Assembly: GCA_963790245.1 (NCBI GenBank)
Contig: CAWBNP010000002.1
Coordinates: 1,488,001 to 1,552,000 of the forward strand
Length of the DNA stretch: 64,000 nt
Reading direction: 5' to 3'
Source of the DNA: JACCVG01 sp963790245
GTDB taxonomy: Bacteria > Actinomycetota > Thermoleophilia > Solirubrobacterales > Thermoleophilaceae
Part shown: piece after piece, positions 54,351 through 62,776 of the stretch
Numbering within the stretch: the first letter of the stretch is position 1
How the letters are laid out: each line of letters starts with the position of its first letter
The notes under the pieces: model-generated
Database searches by the model: none
Told to the model about the DNA's origin: nothing
Seen by the model: the letters and a program-made list of their open reading frames with translations, nothing else
Translations under genes and position numbers: made by a program

Positions 54351-55384
54351 TGTCTGCCGACGCTCCCGGCCGGGCCGCCGGCCAGGCGCCGGAGGAGCTG
54401 AGGCCGATCCTCGATGCCGCCGGTGAGACGACCGAGCGGCTGCTGGTTGAAACCGAGCGCCGGCTCGCCCAGATCGCGGCGCCGACCGAGCTCCCGGGAG
54501 GGGCGCGCGAGCTCGCGACGCGAGCAGGCGCGACGCTGGCAGCGGGCGGCAAGCGCCTGCGGCCGCTGCTCGTCTTTCTGTGCGGCGCCGGCGGGGCTGA
54601 TTCGCCGCCCGACGGCGAGCCCTTGGTGGCGGCCGCGTGCTCCGTCGAGCTGATCCACATGGCCGCGCTGCTGCACGACGACGTGCTCGATCACGCCCCC
54701 GTGCGACGCGGGTTACCGACGGTGTTCGCGACCGATGGCCGTGATGCCGCCGTCAGCACCGGCGACCATCTGTTCGCTCGGGCATTCGGCGAGCTGGCCG
54801 CGACCGGGCACGGCACCGCGGTGCTGGCGCTCTCGAACGCCTCGAGCGCGCTCGTCCGCGGCGAGCTGATGCAGCGCGCCGACGCGTGGTCGGCCGAGGT
54901 CTCGATTGCCCGCTATCTCGAACGCTGCGAGCTCAAGACGGCGAGCCTCTTCGAGACCGCCTGCCGGCTGGGTGCGCTGCTCGGCGCTCCGGGCCCCGAT
55001 GCCGCCGACCGCCTGGGCAGCTTCGGCCGTCAGATCGGGCTGGCGTTCCAGATCCTCGACGACGTGCTCGATCTCGCCGGCTCGCCGGGCCAGACGGGGA
55101 AGCGCCGCGGCACCGACCTACTCGATGGGACGGTCACCCTGCCCCTGATCGTCGCGCGCGAGGAGAGCGCCGAGCTGGCGGCACTCGACCTCCGTTCGGT
55201 CACCACTGGCGAGCAGGCCGAGGAGGTCTGCGCGATGGTCGCCGGTACAGATGCTCTCGAGCGAGCGACGGCGCTCGCGCTCGAGCTGGTCGCAGACGCC
55301 AAGCGTGGGGCGGCATCGGCCGATCTCGAACGGATCACGGTTCTGAACCTGGTTGCCGACTCGGTCGTCGCGCGCGTGTCCTAG
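54350..55384 (+). CDS. Polyprenyl diphosphate synthase
   Basis: The 344-residue trans-prenyltransferase probably makes the menaquinone side chain. Key elements are G-G-K-R-L-R-P near 65, the first aspartate-rich motif in L-L-H-D-D-V-L-D (near 105-112), R-R-G after it, and the second motif I-L-D-D-V-L-D (near 231-237). G-T-D-L-L-D-G-T-V-T-L-P-L follows. The residues before the first DDxxD set chain length, but the exact product cannot be read. It is coupled to menG (1-base overlap). Confidence 0.92.
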   Translation: MSADAPGRAAGQAPEELRPILDAAGETTERLLVETERRLAQIAAPTELPGGARELATRAGATLAAGGKRLRPLLVFLCGAGGADSPPDGEPLVAAACSVELIHMAALLHDDVLDHAPVRRGLPTVFATDGRDAAVSTGDHLFARAFGELAATGHGTAVLALSNASSALVRGELMQRADAWSAEVSIARYLERCELKTASLFETACRLGALLGAPGPDAADRLGSFGRQIGLAFQILDDVLDLAGSPGQTGKRRGTDLLDGTVTLPLIVAREESAELAALDLRSVTTGEQAEEVCAMVAGTDALERATALALELVADAKRGAASADLERITVLNLVADSVVARVS

Positions 55385-55433
55385 ACGGCGCGCGACGCCG
55401 AGCGGCTGTCCTAGACCGGGATAGCTGGGTCTA

Positions 55434-55448
55434 GACCCCACCGGGGTC
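55434..55448 (+). repeat. TAGACCCC palindrome after the polyprenyl synthase gene
   Basis: GACCCC-ACC-GGGGTC preceded by CTA. Two more CTAGAC/CCTAGACC fragments lie just upstream (55381-55416). It sits between two converging genes, consistent with a terminator role. Confidence 0.8.
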
Positions 55449-55511
55449 GTGCCTCGCGGGGCTTGACCTGGTGGAAGATTTCATCGGCTAGAAGCTCGGG
55501 GCGCTGCGTGC

Positions 55512-55838
55512 CTAGAAGTCCTCGGGCAGGAGGGCGTCGACCTCGAGCGCCGCGACGAAGCGGGCGATTTCGTCGGCCATGTTGGCCTCGGTCAGTTGGC
55601 GCAGCTCTTCGAGCAGCAGCGTGTAGCCCTCGTCGAGCGTCGCGTCGAACGCGTCAACGGTCTGCTGGGGGAAGGTTCCACTACGCGAGTGTCCGCAGTT
55701 GGGGCACTCGAGCGTCACCGCCCACAGCTCCGGGCCGGCCTGATCCCACTGGCTGGGGTTGACGAGGTCCGAGCTGCAGCGCTCGCAGACGTGCAGGAGA
55801 GCGGTGGTGCTGACGGAGGTGGGGGTCGCTTGATTCAT
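55512..55838 (-). CDS. Small zinc-ribbon protein, function unknown
   Basis: From ATG 55838 the product is 108 residues. C-E-R-C (about 17-20) and C-P-N-C-G (near 46-50) form a zinc ribbon. The C-terminal half is a helical acidic region with L-L-L-E-E-L-R-Q-L. Related proteins of about 100-120 residues occur in Actinobacteria without known function. AGGA upstream supports 55838. An in-frame ATG at 55886 would add 16 residues. Confidence 0.65.
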   Translation of the reverse strand: MNQATPTSVSTTALLHVCERCSSDLVNPSQWDQAGPELWAVTLECPNCGHSRSGTFPQQTVDAFDATLDEGYTLLLEELRQLTEANMADEIARFVAALEVDALLPEDF

Positions 55839-55958
55839 CGGGGGGTCCTGTGTCTTGGGTTGCCTTTCTGAGGGCGTATCGGCCATTCGGCCAGATGACT
55901 TGAGGCGGCCCGCGCCGGCTGCTACTGGCGCGCGCGAGCGTCGCTCCGCGCCACGATC

Positions 55959-55964
55959 TACACT
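55959..55964 (+). promoter_or_regulatory. Possible -10 element (TACACT) for a leaderless dcd transcript
   Basis: TACACT lies eight bases before GTG 55973, preceded by GATC as at hemB. No ribosome-binding site is present. Confidence 0.42.
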
Positions 55965-55972
55965 CGCGCACC

Positions 55973-56563
55973 GTGGTACTGAGTGATCGAACGATCCGAG
56001 CCGAGATCGATGCCGGGCGGATCCGCATCGATCCGTTCGACGGCGACCTGGTCCAGCCGTCGAGCATCGACGTGCGAGTCGATCGGCGCTTCCGCGTTTT
56101 CCACAACGCGCGCCATCCCTACATCGATGTACGCAAACCGATGGAGGGGCTGACCGAGATGGTCGAGGTCAAGGGCGACGAGCCGTTCATCCTCCACCCG
56201 GGCGAGTTCGTGCTCGGGCAGACGCTCGAGCACGTCACGCTGCCGAACGACCTCGTCGCGCGGCTCGAGGGCAAGAGCTCACTCGGCCGGCTCGGCTTGC
56301 TGATCCACTCGACCGCCGGGTTCGTCGACAGCGGCTTCTCGGGCAACCTGACGCTCGAGCTCTCAAACGTCGCGAACCTGCCGATCACGATCTACCACGG
56401 AATGCCGATCGGCCAGATCTCGTTCATGCGAATGGATGGACCGGTTGAGAATCCTTACGGCTCGGGCGCGGCTGGGAGCAAGTACCAGGGCCAGCAAGAG
56501 CCGACCGCGAGCCGCTATTACCTCAACTTCCCCGGAAACGCCGAGACAGGCAAGCGGGACTGA
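55973..56563 (+). CDS. dcd: dCTP deaminase, probably bifunctional (dUMP-forming)
   Basis: The 196-residue product has the Dcd fold with R-L-E-G-K-S-S-L-G-R-L-G, the catalytic H-S-T-A-G-F-V-D-S-G-F-S-G-N loop and a C-terminal G-S-K-Y-Q-G-Q-Q-E-P-T-x-S-R. The last block and the A-G-F-V-D region match the mycobacterial bifunctional dCTP deaminase/dUTPase more than E. coli Dcd, so direct dUMP formation is likely. It starts with GTG 55973. Confidence 0.92.
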   Translation: MVLSDRTIRAEIDAGRIRIDPFDGDLVQPSSIDVRVDRRFRVFHNARHPYIDVRKPMEGLTEMVEVKGDEPFILHPGEFVLGQTLEHVTLPNDLVARLEGKSSLGRLGLLIHSTAGFVDSGFSGNLTLELSNVANLPITIYHGMPIGQISFMRMDGPVENPYGSGAAGSKYQGQQEPTASRYYLNFPGNAETGKRD

Positions 56564-56641
56564 TCCTCGCCCGGAGGCATCCGGCAGGGCCTCGGTCCCG
56601 TACGCCGTGAGTAGCATCAGTTGCACTCAACGGAGGAACCA

Positions 56642-56905
56642 ATGTCTGTAATCAGCTTAATCGGCCCGATCGGGCCACTGGAGATCGGGATCATCCTCCT
56701 GATCGTCCTAGTCATCTTCGGTCCCAAGCGGTTGCCCGAGCTCGGCAAGTCGCTCGGCGGCGGGATGCGCAACTTCAAGGATTCGGTCACCGGCAAGGAC
56801 GACGACGAGGACGAGTCGCCTCAGATCGAGGCCGCCTCGACCACGGCCGCCCCGGTCGAGCAGCGCCAGGCGACTCCGGTCGAGCGCTCCGGCGACCAGT
56901 CCTAG
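56642..56905 (+). CDS. tatA: Twin-arginine translocase subunit TatA
   Basis: The 87-residue product has a short lead, one membrane helix (L-E-I-G-I-I-L-L-I-V-L-V-I-F-G), the F-G-P-K-R-L-P-E-L-G-K-S-L-G-G-G-M amphipathic helix and an acidic unstructured tail. GGAGG before ATG 56642 is a clear ribosome-binding site. It is encoded with tatC, so both main Tat parts are here. Tat substrates nearby include the gene at 60129. Confidence 0.93.
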   Translation: MSVISLIGPIGPLEIGIILLIVLVIFGPKRLPELGKSLGGGMRNFKDSVTGKDDDEDESPQIEAASTTAAPVEQRQATPVERSGDQS

Positions 56906-56926
56906 TCAGGGACGGCTGATCGCGTC

Positions 56927-57736
56927 GTGCCGAAGAAGAAGCTGCGGCCGATCGGCCACGAGGACCATCTGCCGCTCGTCGACCACCTCGACGAGCTGCG
57001 CTCAAGAATCATTATCTCGCTGGTCTTCTTCGGCATCGCGATGGTGGTCTGCTTCTGGCAGAACCTGCTGATCCTCGACATCGTCAACGCTCCGCTGACC
57101 TCGGTCAAGGAGGCGATCCCGAGCGGGCGCCCGAGCACCTTCGGCGTGGGCGAGCAGTTCACGGTGACGTTCATGCTCGCCGCCTACACGGCGATCCTGA
57201 TCTCGCTCCCTGCCCTGCTGTACCAGGCTTACGCGTTCGTCGTTCCCGCCTTCACGCCGTCTGAGAAGCGCGTCGCGCTACCGCTCCTGCTGATGGTGCC
57301 GCTGCTGTTCATCGCCGGTGCCGCGTTCTGCTACTTCGTCGTCTTGCGGCCCGCCCTGACGTTCCTCCTCAATTTCAACGCAAGCGAGTTCGACACCCAG
57401 CTGCGGGCCAAGGACTACTACAGCTTCGTCGTTCTCACGATGATCTCGATGGGGCTGCTCTTCCAGATCCCGGTTGGTGTGCTCGCGCTCAGCCGGATGG
57501 GTGTCGTGACACCCGAGTTCCTTGCCAAGAACCGGCGCTACGCGATCCTCGGGATGGCCGCGGTGGCGGCGCTGTTGCCGACGATCGACCCGGTGACACT
57601 GCTGCTCGAGATGATTCCCCTGATCCTGCTCTACGAGTTCTCGATCATCCTCGCCCGGGCGTTCGGCAAGCCGCGCGACGAGTTCGCCGATCCGCCCGAC
57701 GATCCCGCCGAACCGCCGGACGGCGAGACCGGGTAA
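56927..57736 (+). CDS. tatC: Twin-arginine translocase subunit TatC
   Basis: TatC recognises twin-arginine signals. The 269-residue membrane protein has L-V-D-H-L-D-E-L-R-S-R-I at the N-terminus (conserved E), then F-V-V-P-A-F-T-P-S-E-K-R and six membrane helices. V-L-A-L-S-R-M-G-V-V-T comes in the last third. It starts with GTG 56927, 21 bases after tatA. Confidence 0.94.
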   Translation: MPKKKLRPIGHEDHLPLVDHLDELRSRIIISLVFFGIAMVVCFWQNLLILDIVNAPLTSVKEAIPSGRPSTFGVGEQFTVTFMLAAYTAILISLPALLYQAYAFVVPAFTPSEKRVALPLLLMVPLLFIAGAAFCYFVVLRPALTFLLNFNASEFDTQLRAKDYYSFVVLTMISMGLLFQIPVGVLALSRMGVVTPEFLAKNRRYAILGMAAVAALLPTIDPVTLLLEMIPLILLYEFSIILARAFGKPRDEFADPPDDPAEPPDGETG

Positions 57737-57748
57737 AAAGGACTCCGC

Positions 57749-58504
57749 ATGCTGTTCGATCTCAAGGGCCGCCGCCGCCGGTTCATCCAAGTTCTCTACG
57801 CCTCGCTCGCCATCCTGATGGGTGGTGGCCTGGTGCTCTTCGGCATCGGTGGCGAGGTCTCGGGCGGCCTGTTTGATGCGTTCAGCGACAACCAGGGTGA
57901 GACCGACTCCCAGTTCCAGGAGCAGCTCGACCAGGCGAACGAGCAGCTGAGCGCGGACCCCGACGACCAGGGTGCGCTCGGCCGCAAGATCCGCGCCAGC
58001 TACCAGCTCGCGCTCGAGAACGCCAACCCCGAGACAGGCACCTTCGGCGATAAGGCGATCGGGTATCTCGAGGACGCGAGCGAGGCCTGGACTACCTACC
58101 TCGATCTGAATCCCGACGCCCCCGATCCGGAGGCGACGACGCCCGGGCCGCGAACCCCGGACGCCGCGCTCGCCAGCCTGATGGTCCAGGCCTACTCCGA
58201 GGTCGGGCTGGCCGATCCCGACAAGGCGACCCAGGCCGCCTCGCTGGTCGCCCAGGCACGGGAGACGCCGGCGTCCTACCTGCTGCTAATCCGTACCGCG
58301 GCTCAGGCCGGGGATACGAGGACCGCGAACCTGGCGGGGCGCAAGGCGGTTCAGCTGTCCGACCCCGAGCAGCGCAAGACGGTCCAGGAGCAGGTCGACC
58401 AGGTCATCGAGGCCGGCGAGAAGGCCGCGGCTCAGGCCGAGAAGGCCGCGAAAGCCGAGAGCGCGGGCCCGGCGGATAGGGCGACGGAGACCGCTCCCCG
58501 ATGA
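57749..58504 (+). CDS. Membrane-anchored TPR-like protein, function unknown
   Basis: The 251-residue product has a basic start, one membrane helix (about 14-36, V-L-Y-A-S-L-A-I-L-M-G-G-G-L-V-L-F-G), and a glutamine/aspartate-rich extracytoplasmic region of helices that look like tetratricopeptide repeats (A-Y-S-E-V-G-L-A-D-P-D-K-A). The tail is lysine/alanine rich. It follows tatC by 12 bases and overlaps the STAS gene by four, so it is probably part of that operon. Confidence 0.72.
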   Translation: MLFDLKGRRRRFIQVLYASLAILMGGGLVLFGIGGEVSGGLFDAFSDNQGETDSQFQEQLDQANEQLSADPDDQGALGRKIRASYQLALENANPETGTFGDKAIGYLEDASEAWTTYLDLNPDAPDPEATTPGPRTPDAALASLMVQAYSEVGLADPDKATQAASLVAQARETPASYLLLIRTAAQAGDTRTANLAGRKAVQLSDPEQRKTVQEQVDQVIEAGEKAAAQAEKAAKAESAGPADRATETAPR

Positions 58505-58860
58505 ACTTCCAGATCTCGGACTCCGAGCTCGAGGGCGGCGCCCAGCTGGTCGAGCTCGGTGGTGAGGTCGACCTCTACACGGCGCCGCAGCTCAAGGAGC
58601 GGATCGCCGCAGCGATCGATGCGGGCAAGACCACGATCGTCATCGATCTGACGAAGGTCACGTTCATCGACTCGACGACGCTCGGCGTCCTCGTCGCGGC
58701 GATCAAGCGCGTCCGGCCCGAGGGTGGCGGTGTCGGAGTCGTCTGCTCCGAGCCGTCGATTACCCGCGTCTTCGAGATCACCGGGCTCGACCAGATGATT
58801 CCGATCCGTGCGAACGCCGACGACGCGCTCGCCGCGCTGGCCGCCAACCAAAGCGAGTGA
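58501..58860 (+). CDS. STAS-domain anti-sigma-factor antagonist
   Basis: The 119-residue product is a single STAS domain with G-E-V-D-L-Y-T-A-P-Q-L-K and the phosphorylation-site region T-F-I-D-S-T-T-L-G-V-L, where S59 corresponds to the regulated serine of SpoIIAA/RsbV. It would bind and release an anti-sigma kinase. No kinase or sigma gene is nearby, so its partner lies elsewhere. ATG 58501 overlaps the upstream stop. Confidence 0.88.
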   Translation: MNFQISDSELEGGAQLVELGGEVDLYTAPQLKERIAAAIDAGKTTIVIDLTKVTFIDSTTLGVLVAAIKRVRPEGGGVGVVCSEPSITRVFEITGLDQMIPIRANADDALAALAANQSE

Positions 58861-58865
58861 GCGCG

Positions 58866-58871
58866 TAGAAT
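58866..58871 (+). promoter_or_regulatory. Possible -10 element (TAGAAT) for tRNA-Lys
   Basis: TAGAAT lies about 30 bases before the tRNA. A TGCCCC-TC-GGGGGCA hairpin lies between them and would be trimmed with the leader. Confidence 0.35.
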
Positions 58872-58901
58872 CACCCGCTGCCCCTCGGGGGCACGGTTCC
58901 C

Positions 58902-58974
<73 letters not shown>

Positions 58975-58980
58975 TCAAAG

Positions 58981-59003
58981 AAAGCCCCAAGTGAGCGGCT
59001 TTT
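58981..59003 (+). terminator. Probable terminator after tRNA-Lys
   Basis: AAAGCC (58981-58986) and GGCTTT (58997-59002) form a stem with a ten-base loop, followed by a short T-run (TTTTG). It is seven bases past the tRNA. Confidence 0.5.
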
Positions 59004-59040
59004 GTCCTTTCAAGGCCGGGACCGATGGTTGAGGTCGGAG

Positions 59041-59046
59041 TAGGCT
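59041..59046 (+). promoter_or_regulatory. Possible -10 element (TAGGCT)
   Basis: TAGGCT lies seven bases before ATG 59054 with no ribosome-binding site, matching the leaderless pattern. Confidence 0.4.
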
Positions 59047-59053
59047 GCCACCG

Positions 59054-59698
59054 ATGAGAGTGGCGATCGCAGGCGGGCACGGCAAGATCGGGCAGCTACT
59101 GATCAGCCGTTTGGTCGACCGCGGCGACGAGGTGATCTCGCTCGATCGCAACGCCGCTCACGGCGACGAACTGCGCGCGCTCGGCGCCGACCCCGTGGTC
59201 TGCGATCTCGAGCAGGCGACCGACGACGAGGTCGCCGCGGCTATCGCCACGGCCGACGCCGTCGTCTTCGCCGCTGGCGCCGGCCCGGGGAGCGGTCCCG
59301 AGCGCAAGTGGACCATGGATCACGGCGGCGCGGTCAAGCTCATCGGCGCCGCCAAGGCGAACGGCATCGCCCGGTACGTGATCGTGAGCTCCGTCGGCGC
59401 CGATGCGGTTCACGCCGGCGACGACGCCTTCGCCGTGTACCTGCGCGCGAAGGGCACGGCCGACGCCGACCTGCAGAGCAGCGGCCTCGACTACACCATC
59501 GTCCGCCCGCACGAACTCACCGACGAACCGGGGACTGGCACGGTGCAGGTGGGCGAGGATCTCGACCGGGGCCAGATCAGCCGCGACGATGTAGCTGCGG
59601 TGCTCGCGGCCGTCCTCGCCGCCACGTCCGCGATCGGCAAGTGCTTCGAGGCTACCTCCGGCGAGACGCCGGTCGCCGAGGCCGTCGCCTCTCTCTAA
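59054..59698 (+). CDS. NAD(P)-binding atypical SDR protein
   Basis: The 214-residue product is an atypical short-chain dehydrogenase of the SDR-a5/YwnB type. It has A-I-A-G-G-H-G-K-I-G-Q-L-L (about 4-16) as the nucleotide loop, S-L-D-R-N after strand two, and V-V-F-A-A-G-A-G and Y-V-I-V-S-S-V-G-A for strands four and five. Y-T-I-V-R-P-H-E-L-T lies near 150. The classical YxxxK is replaced by Y-L-R-A-K-G. The substrate is unknown. It is a single gene with its own promoter. Confidence 0.82.
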   Translation: MRVAIAGGHGKIGQLLISRLVDRGDEVISLDRNAAHGDELRALGADPVVCDLEQATDDEVAAAIATADAVVFAAGAGPGSGPERKWTMDHGGAVKLIGAAKANGIARYVIVSSVGADAVHAGDDAFAVYLRAKGTADADLQSSGLDYTIVRPHELTDEPGTGTVQVGEDLDRGQISRDDVAAVLAAVLAATSAIGKCFEATSGETPVAEAVASL

Positions 59699-59778
59699 GT
59701 TGCCACGACCTCAGCGTACGCTCCCCTCGGACCGGCTTCAACCGCGGGGCGGAACCATGTTTCCGAATATGTCCCCAA

Positions 59779-60114
59779 CTAGGCGAATGTGTGGGGAGCG
59801 GGGTGGGCCCAACTGCGCATACGTTCCATCGGTGCGTTGTCGGTCACACCGAGAGCGCGCGTCATGTCGACCCCGGCCTCCACACTGACCCTCACGGAAC
59901 GCAGCTGAACGCCCTGGCGTGCCGCCTCCTGGGCATAGGTCATCGCGTAGCAGGCCAGTCCGCCCCAGAAGCAATAAGCGAGCGGGTTGGGTGCGGATCC
60001 GGTGGCGCCCATCGCCAGCGGGAAGTCCGCCTCGAATACGAACGGCATCTCCGTTGGGTCGGCGGCTGATGAGCGCCAGGATACGGCCCTGCCGCCGTGC
60101 CGGCCGCATCGGGA
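59779..60114 (-). pseudogene. OsmC-family remnant
   Basis: The minus-strand frame is open from 60114 to a stop at 59779. It reads F-V-F-E-A-D-F-P-L-A-M-G-A-T-G-S and N-P-L-A-Y-C-F-W-G-G-L-A-C-Y-A-M-T-Y, then V-Q-L-R-S-V-R-V-S-V-E-A, which resembles the first two-thirds of OsmC hydroperoxide-reductase-like proteins. The only usual start is ATG 60048, inside the conserved region. The C-terminal second-cysteine region is missing, with no continuation in other frames. It is about 90-110 residues against a usual 140. The rest of the 430-bp gap shows nothing else. Confidence 0.55.
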
Positions 60115-60115
60115 C

Positions 60116-60121
60116 TAACGT
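60116..60121 (+). promoter_or_regulatory. Possible -10 element (TAACGT)
   Basis: TAACGT lies seven bases before GTG 60129, another TANNNT-start case. AGGGG between the two could also serve as a weak ribosome-binding site. Confidence 0.35.
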
Positions 60122-60128
60122 AGGGGTC

Positions 60129-61055
60129 GTGAGAGAGGAGGCGTCTGGGCGGTCGGAGGGCGGAATCACGCGGCGCACCGTGCTGCGCGACGGCGCCTAC
60201 GCCACTGTGGCGCTGATGGTCGGCGGTGCCCTTGGCGGCGAGACGATCGCAGTGGCGCTGCCGACACCTGGCAAACGACTTTTTCTGACCGAATCGGAGC
60301 TGACCACGCTGCGCGGCCTGGTCGACGTGTTCATCCCGCCGGATGACAAGCCAGGCGGAGCACAAGCCGGTTGTGCCGAAGCCATCGACGCCCTGCTCGG
60401 CGCTTTCGCGGTCGACCCGCCGCTGATCTATGCGGGCGGAGGATTCTCGGGACGGCGCGGGTCGCGCGGGAACGACTTCGAGGACTTCGTCGCGCTCGAC
60501 CCCTACGAGCGCCGCGGCTGGCGACTGCGGATCAAGGGCTCGCGCAGCAGGCAGGACGAGGTGAACGGGCCGGTCGTCGGCTGGCAGGAGATCTACCGCG
60601 ATGGGCTCTCGGCGCTCGACCGCGGCGCGGGAGGAGGGGGCGCTTTTGCGCGTCTGCCGCTGCCCCTGCGCGAGCTCGCGGTCCGAACCGCGAGCGATGG
60701 CGCCGTCACCAGGATGATCGACATCGCGTGGCCCCAGTCATGGCAGTTCATGTACGGGGCACCGGAGTACGGGGGCAACCGCGAGCTCACCGGCTGGCAG
60801 ATGATCGGCTGGGACGGCGATGTCCAGCCGCGCGGATGGAGCCCCGCGGAGGTGCGGGCCGGGCCGGGCGCGGGGAGACACGCGGCGAATCCGAGCGATC
60901 TCCCGATTCCGCTTGACCAGGTGCTGCGACTCGCTGCGATGGGCGGCTCGGCCGAGCTGATCGACACGCTGATGCAACGCAGCGGAGGGACTGTCGAAGG
61001 GCTCAAGCGCGAGCTCGGACCGCTGCTCGACTACGTGACCGGAAGCGAGGGCTGA
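60129..61055 (+). CDS. Gluconate 2-dehydrogenase subunit 3 family protein, Tat-exported
   Basis: The 308-residue product has a twin-arginine signal (G-I-T-R-R-T-V-L-R-D-G-A then A-L-M-V-G-G-A-L-G-G). The subunit-3 pattern follows: L-T-T-L-R-G-L-V-D-V-F-I-P-P-D-D near 60-75 and G-W-R-L-R-I-K. In FAD-dependent sugar dehydrogenase complexes this small subunit carries the flavoprotein across the membrane. It starts GTG 60129 and is two bases from the flavoprotein gene. Confidence 0.82.
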   Translation: MREEASGRSEGGITRRTVLRDGAYATVALMVGGALGGETIAVALPTPGKRLFLTESELTTLRGLVDVFIPPDDKPGGAQAGCAEAIDALLGAFAVDPPLIYAGGGFSGRRGSRGNDFEDFVALDPYERRGWRLRIKGSRSRQDEVNGPVVGWQEIYRDGLSALDRGAGGGGAFARLPLPLRELAVRTASDGAVTRMIDIAWPQSWQFMYGAPEYGGNRELTGWQMIGWDGDVQPRGWSPAEVRAGPGAGRHAANPSDLPIPLDQVLRLAAMGGSAELIDTLMQRSGGTVEGLKRELGPLLDYVTGSEG

Positions 61056-61057
61056 CG

Positions 61058-62776
61058 GTGGGCGGGGAAGCCGTAGTGGTCGGGTCTGGCGCCGCCGGTA
61101 GCGTCGTTGCCTACCACCTCGCGCGCAAGGGCTGGTCGGTGACCGTCCTCGAGCGCGGCCGCAACCTGCGCCCCGGATACGGCAAGCGTCCCACGGGGAA
61201 GCTGGGGACTCAGTATTCGAGCGACGAGATCAAGTCGGCCCGGGGCCTCGGGTTTCCTGACGGTCTGCTCGAGCCGGTGAGCACCCGGACACGCGGCCAG
61301 GCGCGTGCGGGGATGGCGCGTGGCGCGCAGGGTGCGCTCGGGCAGCTGGGCGCGGCGGTCGGTGGTACCACGCTCCACTACAACGCCAAGTTCCCCCGTT
61401 TCTGGCGGCAGGATTTCGAGATGCTGAGCGAGCTCGGGCCCGTGGACGGCGCTGCGATTGCCGACTGGCCGATCGGCTACGACGACCTCGAGGACTGTTA
61501 CGACCGGGTCGAGCGGAGGGTCGGAGTGCAGGGCGATCGCGATGCGATGCCCGAGCGGACGCGCAGCCAGTCACCGCGCAAGCGCGACTTCGAGATGGCA
61601 CCCAGTCCGATGCCCCACGTCGGCAGGCTGCTGGAGGAGGCGGCCACCGCGATGGGCTACACCGCCTACCCCCAGCCCGCCGCGGTCAACTCCGAGCAGT
61701 ACCACGGGCGACCGGCCTGCGTCTCGTGTGGCCTCTGCTCCGGCTTCGGATGCGCGATCGACGCCCGCGGGGACGCGCTCAACTCGTGGCTTCATCCGGC
61801 CGTCAAGACCGGCCGGGTCAAGGTCATCGACCGTGCCTGGGTCTACCGGGTGGAGACCACGCGCAACGGGCGCCAGGTCAGCGGTGTTCGATACGTCGAC
61901 GGTGAAGGGAGGCAACAGCGGCTGGGTGCGAAGACGGTGATCCTGGCGGGCAGCCCGGTCAACACCGCCCGGTTGCTGCTGCTCTCCGACAGCCACGAGC
62001 ATCCGAACGGTCTGGGCAACGGCTCCGACCAGGTCGGGCGCAACATGATGTTCCACAACTTCACCCTCGCGACCTCGGTGTTCACCCAGGACGTCCATCC
62101 GAATCGCGCCCAGAGCAACCCGCTGCAGATGGACGACCTGATCGGACCGTTCAAAGGCGCCGAGGTCAGGGCGCTCGGCCTTCCTTTCGTGAAGGGCGGC
62201 CTCGTCCAGGTCGCCGGCGGTATCCCGCCGTTCGCCGTCGCCGGAATACTGGCGGGCTTCACCGGCTATGGGCGCGTGCACAAGCAGCTGATGCGCAGCG
62301 GCCTGCTGCTCAGCCAGATCGGCGGGTCGCAGCTCGTCGGAGAGGACCTTCCGCAGGCGGAGAACCGCGTCGACCTCGACCCGGATCTCAAGGATCTCAA
62401 CGGCCATCCGGCGCCGCGGATCACCTACTCGGCCCACCAACACGAGAAGGTCGCCGCCGAGCTGCTCGGCGCTCGGCTCGAGGCGATGCACCTGCGCGTC
62501 AGGGGCGCTGTCGGGGCGGCGATCATCCCCTACCCGCTGATCTCCGACGGGCCGCCCGCGACGGCCCATTTGGCCGGCACCGCCCGGATGGGGACCGATC
62601 CGCGTAGATCGGTGTGCGATCCTGACGGACAACTGCACGAGGTCGAGGGGGCGTTCGTCGCCGACGCTTCGACTTTCCCGACCTTCCCCGGCTTCAACCC
62701 GACCAACACGATCATGGCCAACGCACTGCGCATCGCGCGTGGGATCACCGGCTCGAAACGAGAGGTGGGGGGGTGA
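61058..62776 (+). CDS. GMC-family FAD oxidoreductase (sugar dehydrogenase catalytic subunit)
   Basis: The 572-residue flavoprotein has the ADP-binding G-S-G-A-A-G-S-V-V-A-Y-H-L-A (9-22) and E-R-G-R. The GMC C-terminus has H-L-A-G-T-A-R-M-G-T (catalytic His region) and N-P-T-N-T-I-M-A-N-A. A cysteine cluster C221-V-S-C224-G-L-C227-S-G-F-G-C232 matches the iron-sulfur site of FAD-glucose dehydrogenase alpha subunits. It has no signal of its own, so the Tat-bearing subunit 3 probably carries it out. It overlaps the ThuA gene by four bases. Confidence 0.9.
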   Translation: MGGEAVVVGSGAAGSVVAYHLARKGWSVTVLERGRNLRPGYGKRPTGKLGTQYSSDEIKSARGLGFPDGLLEPVSTRTRGQARAGMARGAQGALGQLGAAVGGTTLHYNAKFPRFWRQDFEMLSELGPVDGAAIADWPIGYDDLEDCYDRVERRVGVQGDRDAMPERTRSQSPRKRDFEMAPSPMPHVGRLLEEAATAMGYTAYPQPAAVNSEQYHGRPACVSCGLCSGFGCAIDARGDALNSWLHPAVKTGRVKVIDRAWVYRVETTRNGRQVSGVRYVDGEGRQQRLGAKTVILAGSPVNTARLLLLSDSHEHPNGLGNGSDQVGRNMMFHNFTLATSVFTQDVHPNRAQSNPLQMDDLIGPFKGAEVRALGLPFVKGGLVQVAGGIPPFAVAGILAGFTGYGRVHKQLMRSGLLLSQIGGSQLVGEDLPQAENRVDLDPDLKDLNGHPAPRITYSAHQHEKVAAELLGARLEAMHLRVRGAVGAAIIPYPLISDGPPATAHLAGTARMGTDPRRSVCDPDGQLHEVEGAFVADASTFPTFPGFNPTNTIMANALRIARGITGSKREVGG

